NCBI GenBank assembly: GCA_035528895.1
Contig: DATKXS010000070.1
Span: 1-12,778 of the forward strand
DNA length: 12,778 bases
Source of the DNA: UBA8522 sp035528895
GTDB taxonomy: Bacteria; Acidobacteriota; Aminicenantia; Aminicenantales; UBA8522
Reading direction: 5' to 3'
Shown: in pieces, positions 7,190 through 12,778 of the stretch
How positions within the stretch are numbered: position 1 is the first letter of the stretch
Layout: the number at the start of each line of letters is the position of its first letter
Notes under the pieces: model-generated
What the model was told of the DNA's origin: nothing
Seen by the model: only the letters and a program-made list of their open reading frames with translations
The model's database searches: none
Made by a program: the position numbers and the translations under genes

Positions 7190-8329
7190 ATGAGCCGCCA
7201 GAGGTCTTTAGCCATGATCGCCGCCCTGGGATTGGCCGGGGCGGCGGCCCTCGGGATTTCCCAGGAGGTCGTCCGCCCTCCCCAGGACGGGAGGACCCTC
7301 GCGGCCCGGATGGATTGGGCGCATAAAGAAGCGTCCCGGCGCAGCTTTCTTGACGGGTACTGGACAGGCTACAGCATCCGCCGGTTGATGGGAAAAAAAT
7401 CGACCATCGGATCATACGATTCGGAGGCGAGGTTCAAACCGACGCTCCGGCAGGTCATCGACGGTCAAAAATCCGTCGATCCGGCCAGCGCCAACCAAGG
7501 AACCGTCCAGGAAAAGGCGCGTCACATCCTGGATGACTTAGAAAAGGAAGGCCAGCCGGAAAAGAAGGTCTGGAAGGACGTGGCCATCCTCTTCCGCAAT
7601 GGAAATCGGGCCGGGGACGGAGGGGAGCGGGTCCGCTTGGGCAATCTCGATCAGGCCATCGACCTCGAGGGCTTGCCTCTGATCTGGCTCGGGGAGGCCG
7701 AAGACGAAGAAAGCCTAAGCTGGCTGAAAGAAAAGTATCAGAAAGCCGAAACGGAAAAAATGAAGGAGCCCCTCCTCGTGGCGATCGGAATTCACCAGAG
7801 CCCTTCTCTCGTCATCCCGATCCTCGCCTCCATCCTGGAAAGCCGGGAACCCGACGCGCTTCGCAAGAGTGCCGCCTTCTGGCTCGGCCAGCAGAACGAC
7901 GGGAAGGCTTACGACATCCTGATGCGAACGGCCGACAAGGACCCGTCCCGAGAAGTTAGGGAGAGTGCCGTCTTCGCGCTAAGCCAACTGGAGATCGAGG
8001 AATCGGTCGACGGCTTGATCGGCCTGGCCAGGCGCGCAACGCACGAAGACGTCCGCCACCAGGCTATTTTTTGGCTGGGCCAGAAAGCCTCGGCCAAGGC
8101 GACCGCTACCCTTGAGACCTTGGCTTATGAAAGCGGCGAAATGAAGATCCAGGAGCAGGCCGTCTTCGCTCTGTCCCAGCTTCCCGGAAACGAGGGAGTC
8201 GACGCGCTGATCAAAGTGGTCAAGACACACCCCGGCGCGGGGATCCGAAAGAAGGCCATCTTCTGGCTGGGCGAAACCGGCGATCCCCGCGCCCTCGAGG
8301 TGCTGGTCGAAATCGTCAAGGGAAAATAG
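7190..8329 (+). CDS. Exported HEAT-repeat protein, last gene of the ECF operon
   Basis: 379 residues, starting 3 nt after the previous stop; GGAG (7180-7183) lies 6 nt before the ATG. Residues 1-24 look like a signal peptide (RQRSLAMIAALGLAGAAALG). Residues about 30-215 are a unique region with little recognisable homology, including WAHKEASRRSFLDGYWTGY and a charged central helix. From about residue 215 the protein is HEAT repeats with an exact 32-residue step. Their cores alternate FWLGQ, FALSQL, FWLGQ, FALSQL, FWLGE, so the true unit is a 64-residue pair. The protein ends soon after the last core, leaving an uncapped solenoid end that could stack on a partner. No enzyme motif is seen. Co-transcription with the sigma and anti-sigma genes suggests a shared job at the envelope. 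Confidence 0.87.
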   Translation: MSRQRSLAMIAALGLAGAAALGISQEVVRPPQDGRTLAARMDWAHKEASRRSFLDGYWTGYSIRRLMGKKSTIGSYDSEARFKPTLRQVIDGQKSVDPASANQGTVQEKARHILDDLEKEGQPEKKVWKDVAILFRNGNRAGDGGERVRLGNLDQAIDLEGLPLIWLGEAEDEESLSWLKEKYQKAETEKMKEPLLVAIGIHQSPSLVIPILASILESREPDALRKSAAFWLGQQNDGKAYDILMRTADKDPSREVRESAVFALSQLEIEESVDGLIGLARRATHEDVRHQAIFWLGQKASAKATATLETLAYESGEMKIQEQAVFALSQLPGNEGVDALIKVVKTHPGAGIRKKAIFWLGETGDPRALEVLVEIVKGK

Positions 8330-8356
8330 CCGGCCGACGCCCCCCCCATACCGCGG

Positions 8357-8369
8357 TCAGAAAAAGCTA
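8357..8369 (+). repeat. 13-bp direct repeat, left flank of repeat copy 2
   Basis: TCAGAAAAAGCTA here is exactly repeated at 8542-8554, 185 bp downstream, bracketing the orphan ATPase fragment. It could be a target-site-like duplication, a tandem-duplication joint, or short homology used in repair. Part of it (AAAAAGCTA) is also present in copy 1 at 3506-3514. Confidence 0.8.
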
Positions 8370-8545
8370 TTTCAGGCTATACTGTCGACGCGGTTCTGGT
8401 CCATCTGCCGATTCGATCCGGGGCCTCCTTCGCTGCCTTGCGTCCGGGGATCCGGGCGATGATCCTTCCGGACCTCTGCCGCCTGATCCGGGCGCAAAAA
8501 TAGCCCCAGCCGGCGCAGCTAAAAAAAGAGCTTCTTATCCTTCAG
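8361..8545 (+). pseudogene. Direct repeat copy 2: orphan C-terminal end of a DUF4143 ATPase gene
   Basis: The frame reads KAISGYTVDAVLVHLPIRSG and onward to RLIRAQK and TAG at 8501-8503. It is the same as the last 46 codons of the ATPase at 2476-3648 except for three neighbouring codons, where GIM becomes AVL. It then continues through the same 41-nt tail with one extra base. No start, ribosome binding site or ATPase body precedes it, so it is a fragment. Because the only codon changes are conservative, it was more likely copied from a functional paralogue elsewhere in the genome than from a decaying copy of the local gene. Confidence 0.9.
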
Positions 8546-8554
8546 AAAAAGCTA
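8542..8554 (+). repeat. 13-bp direct repeat, right flank of repeat copy 2
   Basis: Exact second occurrence of TCAGAAAAAGCTA (first at 8357-8369). Copy 1 lacks it: after TTCAG at 3689 the sequence turns directly into the glycosidase-like fragment. The repeat is therefore specific to the copy 2 locus. Confidence 0.8.
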
Positions 8555-8585
8555 AAAAATAGGTGATTGAGGAAGCTCCTGGGCT

Positions 8586-9929
8586 CTATCGCTTCCCGCC
8601 GACTGTCACCTCGGAAATTTTAAAGGACGGACTGTTCAAGCCCCACCGGAGTTCGAGGTCATTGGCCACAGCTTCAATGTTTTTCAACATCTCCAGGGTG
8701 TTTCCGCCGAGGGTGATCTTGTCCACCGGAAAAGCGATCTCCCCGCCTTTAATCCAGAATCCGGATGCGCCGCAGGAATAAGTTCCTGTTGTCGGGTCTG
8801 TTCCAATTCCTCTCAGGATCGTGACGTATAGGCCATTCTTGATCCCGGCGATGAGCTTTTCTCTGTCCATTTTGCCGTTCCGGACGATGAGATTCAGGAA
8901 ATTCGCGGACGGTCGTGATTTGTAGCTGTATCTCTGGGCCATCGTGTTGACTTTCACTCCCGCTTTTCTGGCCGTAATCGAGTCGTAGATGAACATCTTC
9001 AAGATTCCCTTCTCGATAAGGATATTTTCTCGGGTGATGTTCCCTTCACCATCAAAAGCCAGAGAAGAGACGTGGCGAGGAATAGTGGGGTCGTCAACTA
9101 AGGTGATGAGCTCTGAAGCGATAGGCTTACCGAGATACTCGGTTAGAAAAGTTGTCTTCTTGAAAACGCTGTCCCCGTTTATGGCCCAGAAAATCCCGAA
9201 CCAGAACGCCGGCGCCGCATCCCAGTCGAAGACAACAGGGACCTTTTGCGTCTCGACCGGCTTAGGGCCCAGCTTATCCACTGCTCTTTTTCCCGCCGTC
9301 TTGCCCACGTTCTCAACCGTATCCAGGTCCTTGGCATGCCTCTTTGGGCTACTCCAGTATCCGGGCTGCATGTTGCTGCCCTCGCCGGCAATAACCCCGA
9401 CGCCGAAATTGATTTGCGAGCTTTTGGAGGCGTAGGAAATGCCCTTGGAATTGACGATGATCACATCTGTCTCCGAGTCGCCAAAGGTGCCGCCATCGGA
9501 CTTGGTGATTCGTTTATCGTAAGACAGGGCGATCTTTTCCGTCTGCCTGGCGATGTCTATTTTCTTCTCATTCGGTATCTCGGCGATCGATGGGTCGAAG
9601 AGATCAAGCTCTTTGGGCTTTCCTTTCTCGAAATCAGGCAGGCCATTCCAGGGCTTAGGGTCGGCAACCAGGGAAAGTTGGATTGCCCTCTGGACGAACG
9701 CTCCAAGGCCCTCATCCGAAAAATCCGAGGTATAGGAGAAGCCGAGCTTTTTATCCTTGAAGACCGTCAGACCCATCCCTTTGGAAGTCGCCTGTTTGAC
9801 GGTTTCCACATCTCCGTTCCGGACCGTCAGCCCGAACTCCCTTCCGCTCGTCAGGTAGGCCTCGGCCTCGTCAGCACCTGATTTCAAAGCCTTCTTGACG
9901 ATGTTTTCAGCCAATGATTGGAAGTCCAT
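8586..9929 (-). CDS. tldE: TldE/PmbA-like subunit of the TldD/E metalloprotease
   Basis: 447 residues, close to the usual 450 for PmbA/TldE. The start ATG (9929-9927) is preceded by AAAGGAGG, which overlaps the tldD stop. The N-terminus is the typical alpha/beta domain (IVKKALKSGADEAEAYLTSG, VRNGDVETVKQATSKGMGLTVF); the C-terminal part has GTYSCGASGFWIKGGEI and ends KISEVTVGGKR. It lacks the HExxxH zinc site, as expected for the non-catalytic partner that closes over TldD. In Escherichia coli the TldD/E heterodimer degrades unfolded peptides, matures microcin B17 and cleaves the CcdA antitoxin. Here the protein has no signal peptide although its partner has a Tat signal. It is the downstream gene of a two-gene operon, 12 nt after tldD. 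Confidence 0.9.
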   Translation of the reverse strand: MDFQSLAENIVKKALKSGADEAEAYLTSGREFGLTVRNGDVETVKQATSKGMGLTVFKDKKLGFSYTSDFSDEGLGAFVQRAIQLSLVADPKPWNGLPDFEKGKPKELDLFDPSIAEIPNEKKIDIARQTEKIALSYDKRITKSDGGTFGDSETDVIIVNSKGISYASKSSQINFGVGVIAGEGSNMQPGYWSSPKRHAKDLDTVENVGKTAGKRAVDKLGPKPVETQKVPVVFDWDAAPAFWFGIFWAINGDSVFKKTTFLTEYLGKPIASELITLVDDPTIPRHVSSLAFDGEGNITRENILIEKGILKMFIYDSITARKAGVKVNTMAQRYSYKSRPSANFLNLIVRNGKMDREKLIAGIKNGLYVTILRGIGTDPTTGTYSCGASGFWIKGGEIAFPVDKITLGGNTLEMLKNIEAVANDLELRWGLNSPSFKISEVTVGGKR

Positions 9930-9941
9930 CGATGCCTCCTT

Positions 9942-11474
9942 TCAGACTTTCGCTCCGCCTATCGTGATCTTTGAGACCTTCAAGGTCGGGTTCCCGTCGG
10001 AGCAGGGCGTTCCCTGCCCCGCTTTTCCGCACCCTCCCCCGCCCCAGATCTCCAGGTCGGAGCCGATCATGACGATGTTCTTCAAGGCTTCCGGGCCGCT
10101 GCCCATGAGCTGGATTCCCTTGAGCGGCTTGGTGATTTTGCCGTCCTCGATGAGGTAGCCTTCGTCGACGGAAAAAACAAATGTTCCGGTGACCCAGTCC
10201 ACGTTTCCGCCGCCGATGTGCGAGATGTAAACCCCTTTCTTGACGGACCTGAGAATCTCCTCCGGGTCGTCCTGGCCGGCCATCAAGTAGGTGTTGGTCA
10301 TCCTGGGAATGGGATAGTGCTGGTAGGACATCCTCCTTCCGTTTCCGGTCAGCTTCGCCTTCATCAACTTGGCGTTCAGCCTGTCGAACAGAAAATTGAC
10401 ACATTTCCCTTTTTCGATAAGGATGGTCTTCTGTCCGGGCGTCCCCTCATCATCGACATTCACCGAACCATGTGCTCCCTTGACGGTCCCGTCATCCGCC
10501 AAAGTCGTTATCTCTGAGGCAATCATCTCTCCTTGCTTATCCCAGAAACAGGATGTCTTTTTCCGGATGCCGTCGCTCTCCAGGCTGTGTCCGATGGCCT
10601 CATGGAAGAACGTGCCGCAGTATCCTTTGGCCATGACGATCGGGTACTCGCCCGCCGGCGCATCCTCGGCCGGGAGCATGGCGATAGCCATCCGGCCGGC
10701 TTCCTTCGCCAGCCCTTCAGCGAACTTGAGGTCAAAGTGCTCATAGCCCAAGGTCCCGTCTTTAAAGCCATAGCCGGAGCTTCTCTTTTGGCCTTCCATG
10801 GCATTGACAGCGACCAAAAAATTAGTGAGAGTCTGGAGGTCCTCCACCCATGTCCCCTCCGAATTGGCGATGATGATCTTCTTGTTTCTGTCACGAAATT
10901 CCACGGTGACCTGGTTAATCCTCTTGTCGTATTCCCGTCCGACAGAATTCGCCCTCCAGAGCAGCTTCGCCTTGTCCTCGGGGATGATCGTATCGGGAGA
11001 GACTTTGACCATATAATGGGAAGGAACCTCTGAGGGTTTCAGCCCCACAGGCTGCCTGACATTCTTTTCAGAGGCAATAAGACCCGCCACATCCGCAGTT
11101 TGCTTGAGCTTGCCAAAGCTCAGGTCATCGCTGTAGGCATATCCTGTCTTCTCGCCGTGAAGGACACGGATTCCGGCTCCCATGTCCACTCCCCGCAGGG
11201 CTCCCTGAATCTTGTCTTCATCAAGAGTAATGCTGTTGTTCACGGAGTACTCCACATAGACTTCGGCGAACTCACCTCCATGCTGAAGAGCGGCCTGGAG
11301 AAGCTTTTCCAGCGTCTCCTTGGAGAGGTTCACAGCCGGATTGACGGTGAAATCCTCAGGAGGATCGGAAAAGGAGAAAAGCTTCCAGAGCGGCACAGTG
11401 GCGATGATTGTCCCGCCGGCAAGCCCTGTTTTTAGGAATTTACGGCGGGTGATTGGTTTAAAACAGCTTTTCAT
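9942..11474 (-). CDS. tldD: TldD-like zinc metalloprotease subunit with Tat signal peptide
   Basis: 510 residues, starting at ATG 11474-11472 with AAAGGAGG 5 nt upstream. Residues 9-15 are TRRKFLK, a canonical twin-arginine motif, followed by a hydrophobic stretch (TGLAGGTIIATVPLW). Without about 35 signal residues the protein is close to the 481 residues of Escherichia coli TldD. The zinc site is HEAIGH at 291-296; the third ligand expected from TldD structures is the Cys of GGCGKAGQ (C482), and a further Cys (C491) sits nearby. The ending LKVSKITIGG is typical. The folded enzyme would be sent to the periplasm or outer face of the membrane, unlike the cytoplasmic model enzyme. It probably processes peptides together with the TldE encoded just downstream. 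Confidence 0.93.
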   Translation of the reverse strand: MKSCFKPITRRKFLKTGLAGGTIIATVPLWKLFSFSDPPEDFTVNPAVNLSKETLEKLLQAALQHGGEFAEVYVEYSVNNSITLDEDKIQGALRGVDMGAGIRVLHGEKTGYAYSDDLSFGKLKQTADVAGLIASEKNVRQPVGLKPSEVPSHYMVKVSPDTIIPEDKAKLLWRANSVGREYDKRINQVTVEFRDRNKKIIIANSEGTWVEDLQTLTNFLVAVNAMEGQKRSSGYGFKDGTLGYEHFDLKFAEGLAKEAGRMAIAMLPAEDAPAGEYPIVMAKGYCGTFFHEAIGHSLESDGIRKKTSCFWDKQGEMIASEITTLADDGTVKGAHGSVNVDDEGTPGQKTILIEKGKCVNFLFDRLNAKLMKAKLTGNGRRMSYQHYPIPRMTNTYLMAGQDDPEEILRSVKKGVYISHIGGGNVDWVTGTFVFSVDEGYLIEDGKITKPLKGIQLMGSGPEALKNIVMIGSDLEIWGGGGCGKAGQGTPCSDGNPTLKVSKITIGGAKV

Positions 11475-11695
11475 CGCAGACCTCCTTTAAGCTCAATTCT
11501 TAAATGAAATTTGCACTCTTTTGCCTCCCCAGGGCGGTACCCTTATAGTGCTGCGCTCCTTTCTGAATGTCAATGCCGAAAGATGTTCCCTTTAAGAAGG
11601 GCGATTTTTTTAATCTGAAAAGACCACTAGGACAGGCGGGAACTAAGTAAAAGGCACCTCTGTATTTGAAGTTGGCCGAAAACTGAGAATACGCT
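11475..11695. other. Intergenic region upstream of tldD
   Basis: This 221-bp gap lies between tldD and the antitoxin gene, both on the minus strand. It carries the tldD ribosome binding site (complement of CCTCCTTT, 11480-11487), a possible tldD promoter (11542-11573), and a small stem (CCCTT 11588-11592 / AAGGG 11597-11601) followed by seven T. That stem points along the plus strand, where no gene needs it. No ORF or RNA gene is recognised. Confidence 0.6.
11542..11573 (-). promoter_or_regulatory. Possible tldDE promoter (weak)
   Basis: On the minus strand there is an exact TTGACA (11573-11568) and a TATAAG (11547-11542), but the spacer is 20 nt, longer than normal. Other -10 choices at 17-18 nt spacing match poorly. 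The distance to the tldD start (about 60-70 nt) is reasonable. It is offered only as the best visible candidate. Confidence 0.25.
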
Positions 11696-11914
11696 TCATC
11701 TTTCCCGGGTTTCCCGGATGATGTTGACTATCTCATCGACGGAGAGGCCGAGGTCTATCCCCCGGACATCCAGCGGGAGCTCTTTTCTCGGCACGGGAAG
11801 GATCTCGAATATGGTTCCGTCCCTTCTGGTGATCAAAACACCCCCTTCAACCTTCGCCTTTTCGAGAACGGCGGCGAAATTCTGACGCGCTTCGGAAAAA
11901 GTATATGATGTCAT
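11696..11914 (-). CDS. Antitoxin, Phd/YefM family (partner of PIN toxin)
   Basis: 72 residues. The start MTSYTFSEARQNFAAVLEKA and following VLITRRDGTIFEILP are the classic Phd/YefM N-terminal DNA-binding and dimer domain. The C-terminal tail (LGLSVDEIVNIIRETRER) would wrap and block the toxin. The ATG (11914-11912) overlaps the toxin stop in an ATGA junction, and GAAGGTG within the toxin end serves as ribosome binding site. The gene lies downstream of its toxin, the reverse of the usual order for VapBC-type pairs, so antitoxin synthesis depends on toxin translation or re-initiation. It probably represses the operon promoter together with the toxin. Confidence 0.85.
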   Translation of the reverse strand: MTSYTFSEARQNFAAVLEKAKVEGGVLITRRDGTIFEILPVPRKELPLDVRGIDLGLSVDEIVNIIRETRER

Positions 11915-12309
11915 GGCTTCACCTTCATGATGGATGCTCCCGACTCCTCCGCCGCGGAAAGAAGGGCGTCATCCAAGGAAAGCAATGGGGATTTGAGTCG
12001 GAGCGCGCAGGCGATGAAGTAGGCATCATAGGCATAGAGGTTCGCCTTCACGCAAAGGCTCAAAGCTTCCTTGAGGTTGACTTCGTAAAATCTAATGGCT
12101 ATCCCGGCATAGGCGGCCAGCGCCCTGCAGGCCTGTTCGAGCGTAATCCTCTTTTTTTTCAGCATAGCGGAGAAAGCATTTCCGACTTCCCAATGCAATG
12201 AGGACGGGGCGATAAGATCAGCCTCCTTGGTCAGCTCAATGAGGCGTTGTTTGTGTTTTTCGTTGGTCAGGACAGCGACGATGACCGAAGTATCGACTAT
12301 TATTTTCAT
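11911..12309 (-). CDS. vapC: PIN-domain ribonuclease toxin, VapC type
   Basis: 132 residues from ATG 12309-12307. An upstream in-frame ATG at 12330 is rejected because it would lie before the predicted transcription start, and MKIIVDTSV is the standard PIN opening. The acidic catalytic residues are D6 (VDTSV), E41 (HWEVGN), D95 (AYDAYFIACAL) and D113/D114 (LDDALL), so the Mg-dependent nuclease site appears intact. VapC toxins cut tRNA or rRNA to stop translation. The length fits the family (about 130-140). It is the first gene of a two-gene operon with a Phd-type antitoxin, overlapping it by 4 bp. No strong Shine-Dalgarno is seen, only a purine-poor leader, which may keep toxin translation low. 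Confidence 0.88.
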   Translation of the reverse strand: MKIIVDTSVIVAVLTNEKHKQRLIELTKEADLIAPSSLHWEVGNAFSAMLKKKRITLEQACRALAAYAGIAIRFYEVNLKEALSLCVKANLYAYDAYFIACALRLKSPLLSLDDALLSAAEESGASIMKVKP

Positions 12310-12315
12310 CTTAAT

Positions 12316-12329
12316 TGCACAATTGTACA
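12316..12329 (-). promoter_or_regulatory. Imperfect palindrome at the toxin-antitoxin transcription start
   Basis: TGCACAATTGTACA is a 14-bp palindrome with one mismatched pair, centred on ACAATTGT. It covers the predicted start site and the short leader of the toxin gene. Toxin-antitoxin complexes usually bind such symmetric sites near their own promoter, so this is the natural operator candidate. The symmetry is seen; the binding is inferred. Confidence 0.5.
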
Positions 12330-12332
12330 TCT

Positions 12333-12361
12333 ATAATACCCCCGAGATAAAATAATGTCAA
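12333..12361 (-). promoter_or_regulatory. Strong sigma-70 promoter of the toxin-antitoxin operon
   Basis: On the minus strand TTGACA (12361-12356), a 17-nt spacer and TATTAT (12338-12333) place the start near 12326, with a leader of about 17 nt before the toxin ATG at 12309. The close match to consensus suits an autorepressed operon. Confidence 0.7.
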
Positions 12362-12632
12362 CATGAAAGTCCTCAGGATAATAAACGATGCTTATTGAGC
12401 GCTTTTGTCAATTTGCTTATTTGGACCATACATTTAAGCTCGGGGGGTTGCTTTCTAAGTTCCGAACAGTATCTCCCTATTGAACCCGCCGCTGCCCGGA
12501 TGATAAGTTTGTTTTGAAACGGCTATTTTGATATTTTTTTCACTTTTTTACATTTCGTTGACATTTATGAATCTTCGTTTCCTTATATTAATCATAGGAA
12601 AACATGATATAGAAATAAAAAAAGGAGGGATC
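12362..12632. other. AT-rich divergent intergenic region
   Basis: This region separates the minus-strand toxin-antitoxin operon from the plus-strand gene at 12633. It is more AT-rich than the rest of the window, with several T and A tracts. Apart from a possible promoter near its right end and a strong ribosome binding site (AAAGGAGGG, 12621-12629), I see no gene, RNA or long repeat in it. Confidence 0.5.
12558..12588 (+). promoter_or_regulatory. Possible promoter for the 12633 gene (weak)
   Basis: TTGACA at 12558-12563 is followed at 19 nt by TTATAT (12583-12588). The spacer is longer than ideal. The site lies 45 nt before the ATG in a T-rich context, which is plausible but unproven. Confidence 0.3.
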
Positions 12633-12778
12633 ATGAAAAATTTACTTGATTTGAAGCTTTTTGGATTGGTGGCCATCCTCACAGTTGCTCTGGTTTTTAT
12701 TAGTGTTGGCTTTATTGAAGGCCAAGTAAAAATATTAGACAAGCCGGATAAATCGAAAACGGAGTGGATCGCCTTCGA
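12633..12778 (+). CDS. N-terminus of an unrecognised exported protein (partial)
   Basis: ATG 12633 follows an excellent ribosome binding site (AAAGGAGGG, 12621-12629). The 48 visible residues begin MKNLLDLKLFGLVAILTVAL and then FISVGFIEGQ, a signal peptide or single N-terminal membrane helix, followed by a polar charged stretch (DKPDKSKTEWIAF). No Cys for lipidation is present. The gene runs off the window and the family is not recognised. Confidence 0.65.
   Translation, partial: MKNLLDLKLFGLVAILTVALVFISVGFIEGQVKILDKPDKSKTEWIAF

Larger units (their letters stand above)
8330..8585 (+). other. Convergent intergenic region holding a decayed repeat
   Basis: This spacer lies between the end of the HEAT operon and the end of the oppositely oriented tldE gene. 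It holds a run of eight C residues (8340-8347), the second copy of the ATPase 3' repeat (8361-8545) and a short A-rich tail. No clear intrinsic terminator serves either gene. ORFs crossing it have no credible ribosome binding site. Confidence 0.7.

Noticed and set aside
8336..8350. Run of eight C residues in the convergent spacer
   Set aside because: It is a short homopolymer outside genes with no neighbouring start codon or promoter, so phase variation is not supported.
11588..11611. Stem CCCTT/AAGGG followed by seven T, resembling an intrinsic terminator
   Set aside because: It points along the plus strand, while both flanking genes are on the minus strand. The stem is only 5 bp, so it has no transcript to end.
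12309..12330. Seven-residue N-terminal extension of the PIN toxin from ATG 12330
   Set aside because: It would begin 3 nt after the -10 element, before any plausible transcription start, and the PIN fold starts at MKIIVDTS.
12381..12640. Possible small RNA or CRISPR-like repeats in the AT-rich right-hand gap
   Set aside because: No repeated unit or strong hairpin with T-tract was found; only homopolymer-like A and T stretches are present.

Overview
The window looks like chromosomal DNA of a didermic, moderately GC-rich, poorly studied bacterium. The gene content best fits the Acidobacteriota / Candidatus Aminicenantes neighbourhood: a secreted TPR plus PD40 propeller protein, a DUF4143 ATPase, an ECF sigma/zinc-finger anti-sigma operon with HEAT-repeat partners, Tat-exported TldD, and a PIN/Phd toxin-antitoxin pair. 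The lineage is an inference from gene content; no rRNA or marker gene is present.

Layout. Positions 2-154 are the C-terminal DNA-binding end of an OmpR/PhoB-type response regulator. It is followed by a 23-codon ORF (165-236) that sits where a partner kinase gene would start, and by a hairpin that covers the ribosome binding site of a large exported TPR/beta-propeller protein (260-2416). A near-consensus promoter (2441-2469) then drives a DUF4143 AAA+ ATPase (2476-3648) whose GTG start falls at the predicted transcription start. Behind it lie the last 110 codons of a broken glycosidase-like gene (3685-4017).

A tight plus-strand operon follows: ECF sigma factor (4140-4736), membrane anti-sigma factor with a ZAS zinc motif (4723-5565), an exported TPR/HEAT protein (5582-7186) and an exported HEAT protein (7190-8329). 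A CCAACC-N16-CGTC motif ahead of the sigma gene suggests autoregulation. The likely logic is that the anti-sigma factor holds the sigma factor at the inner membrane and reads an envelope signal through its extracytoplasmic helical domain, while the two HEAT solenoids are exported to the same side. This is the best candidate here for an undescribed system. Between this operon and the next genes sits a 185-bp copy of the ATPase gene's 3' end (8361-8545), almost identical to 3506-3689 and flanked by 13-bp direct repeats.

On the minus strand are tldD (11474-9942), with a twin-arginine signal and the HExxxH zinc motif, and tldE/pmbA (9929-8586), which has no signal. Together they suggest an exported, possibly co-translocated TldD/E protease. 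Further right, also on the minus strand, is a toxin-antitoxin pair in toxin-first order (PIN toxin 12309-11911, Phd/YefM antitoxin 11914-11696, 4-bp overlap). It has a strong promoter and a palindrome at the transcription start. The window ends with the first 48 codons of an unrecognised exported protein on the plus strand (12633 onward).
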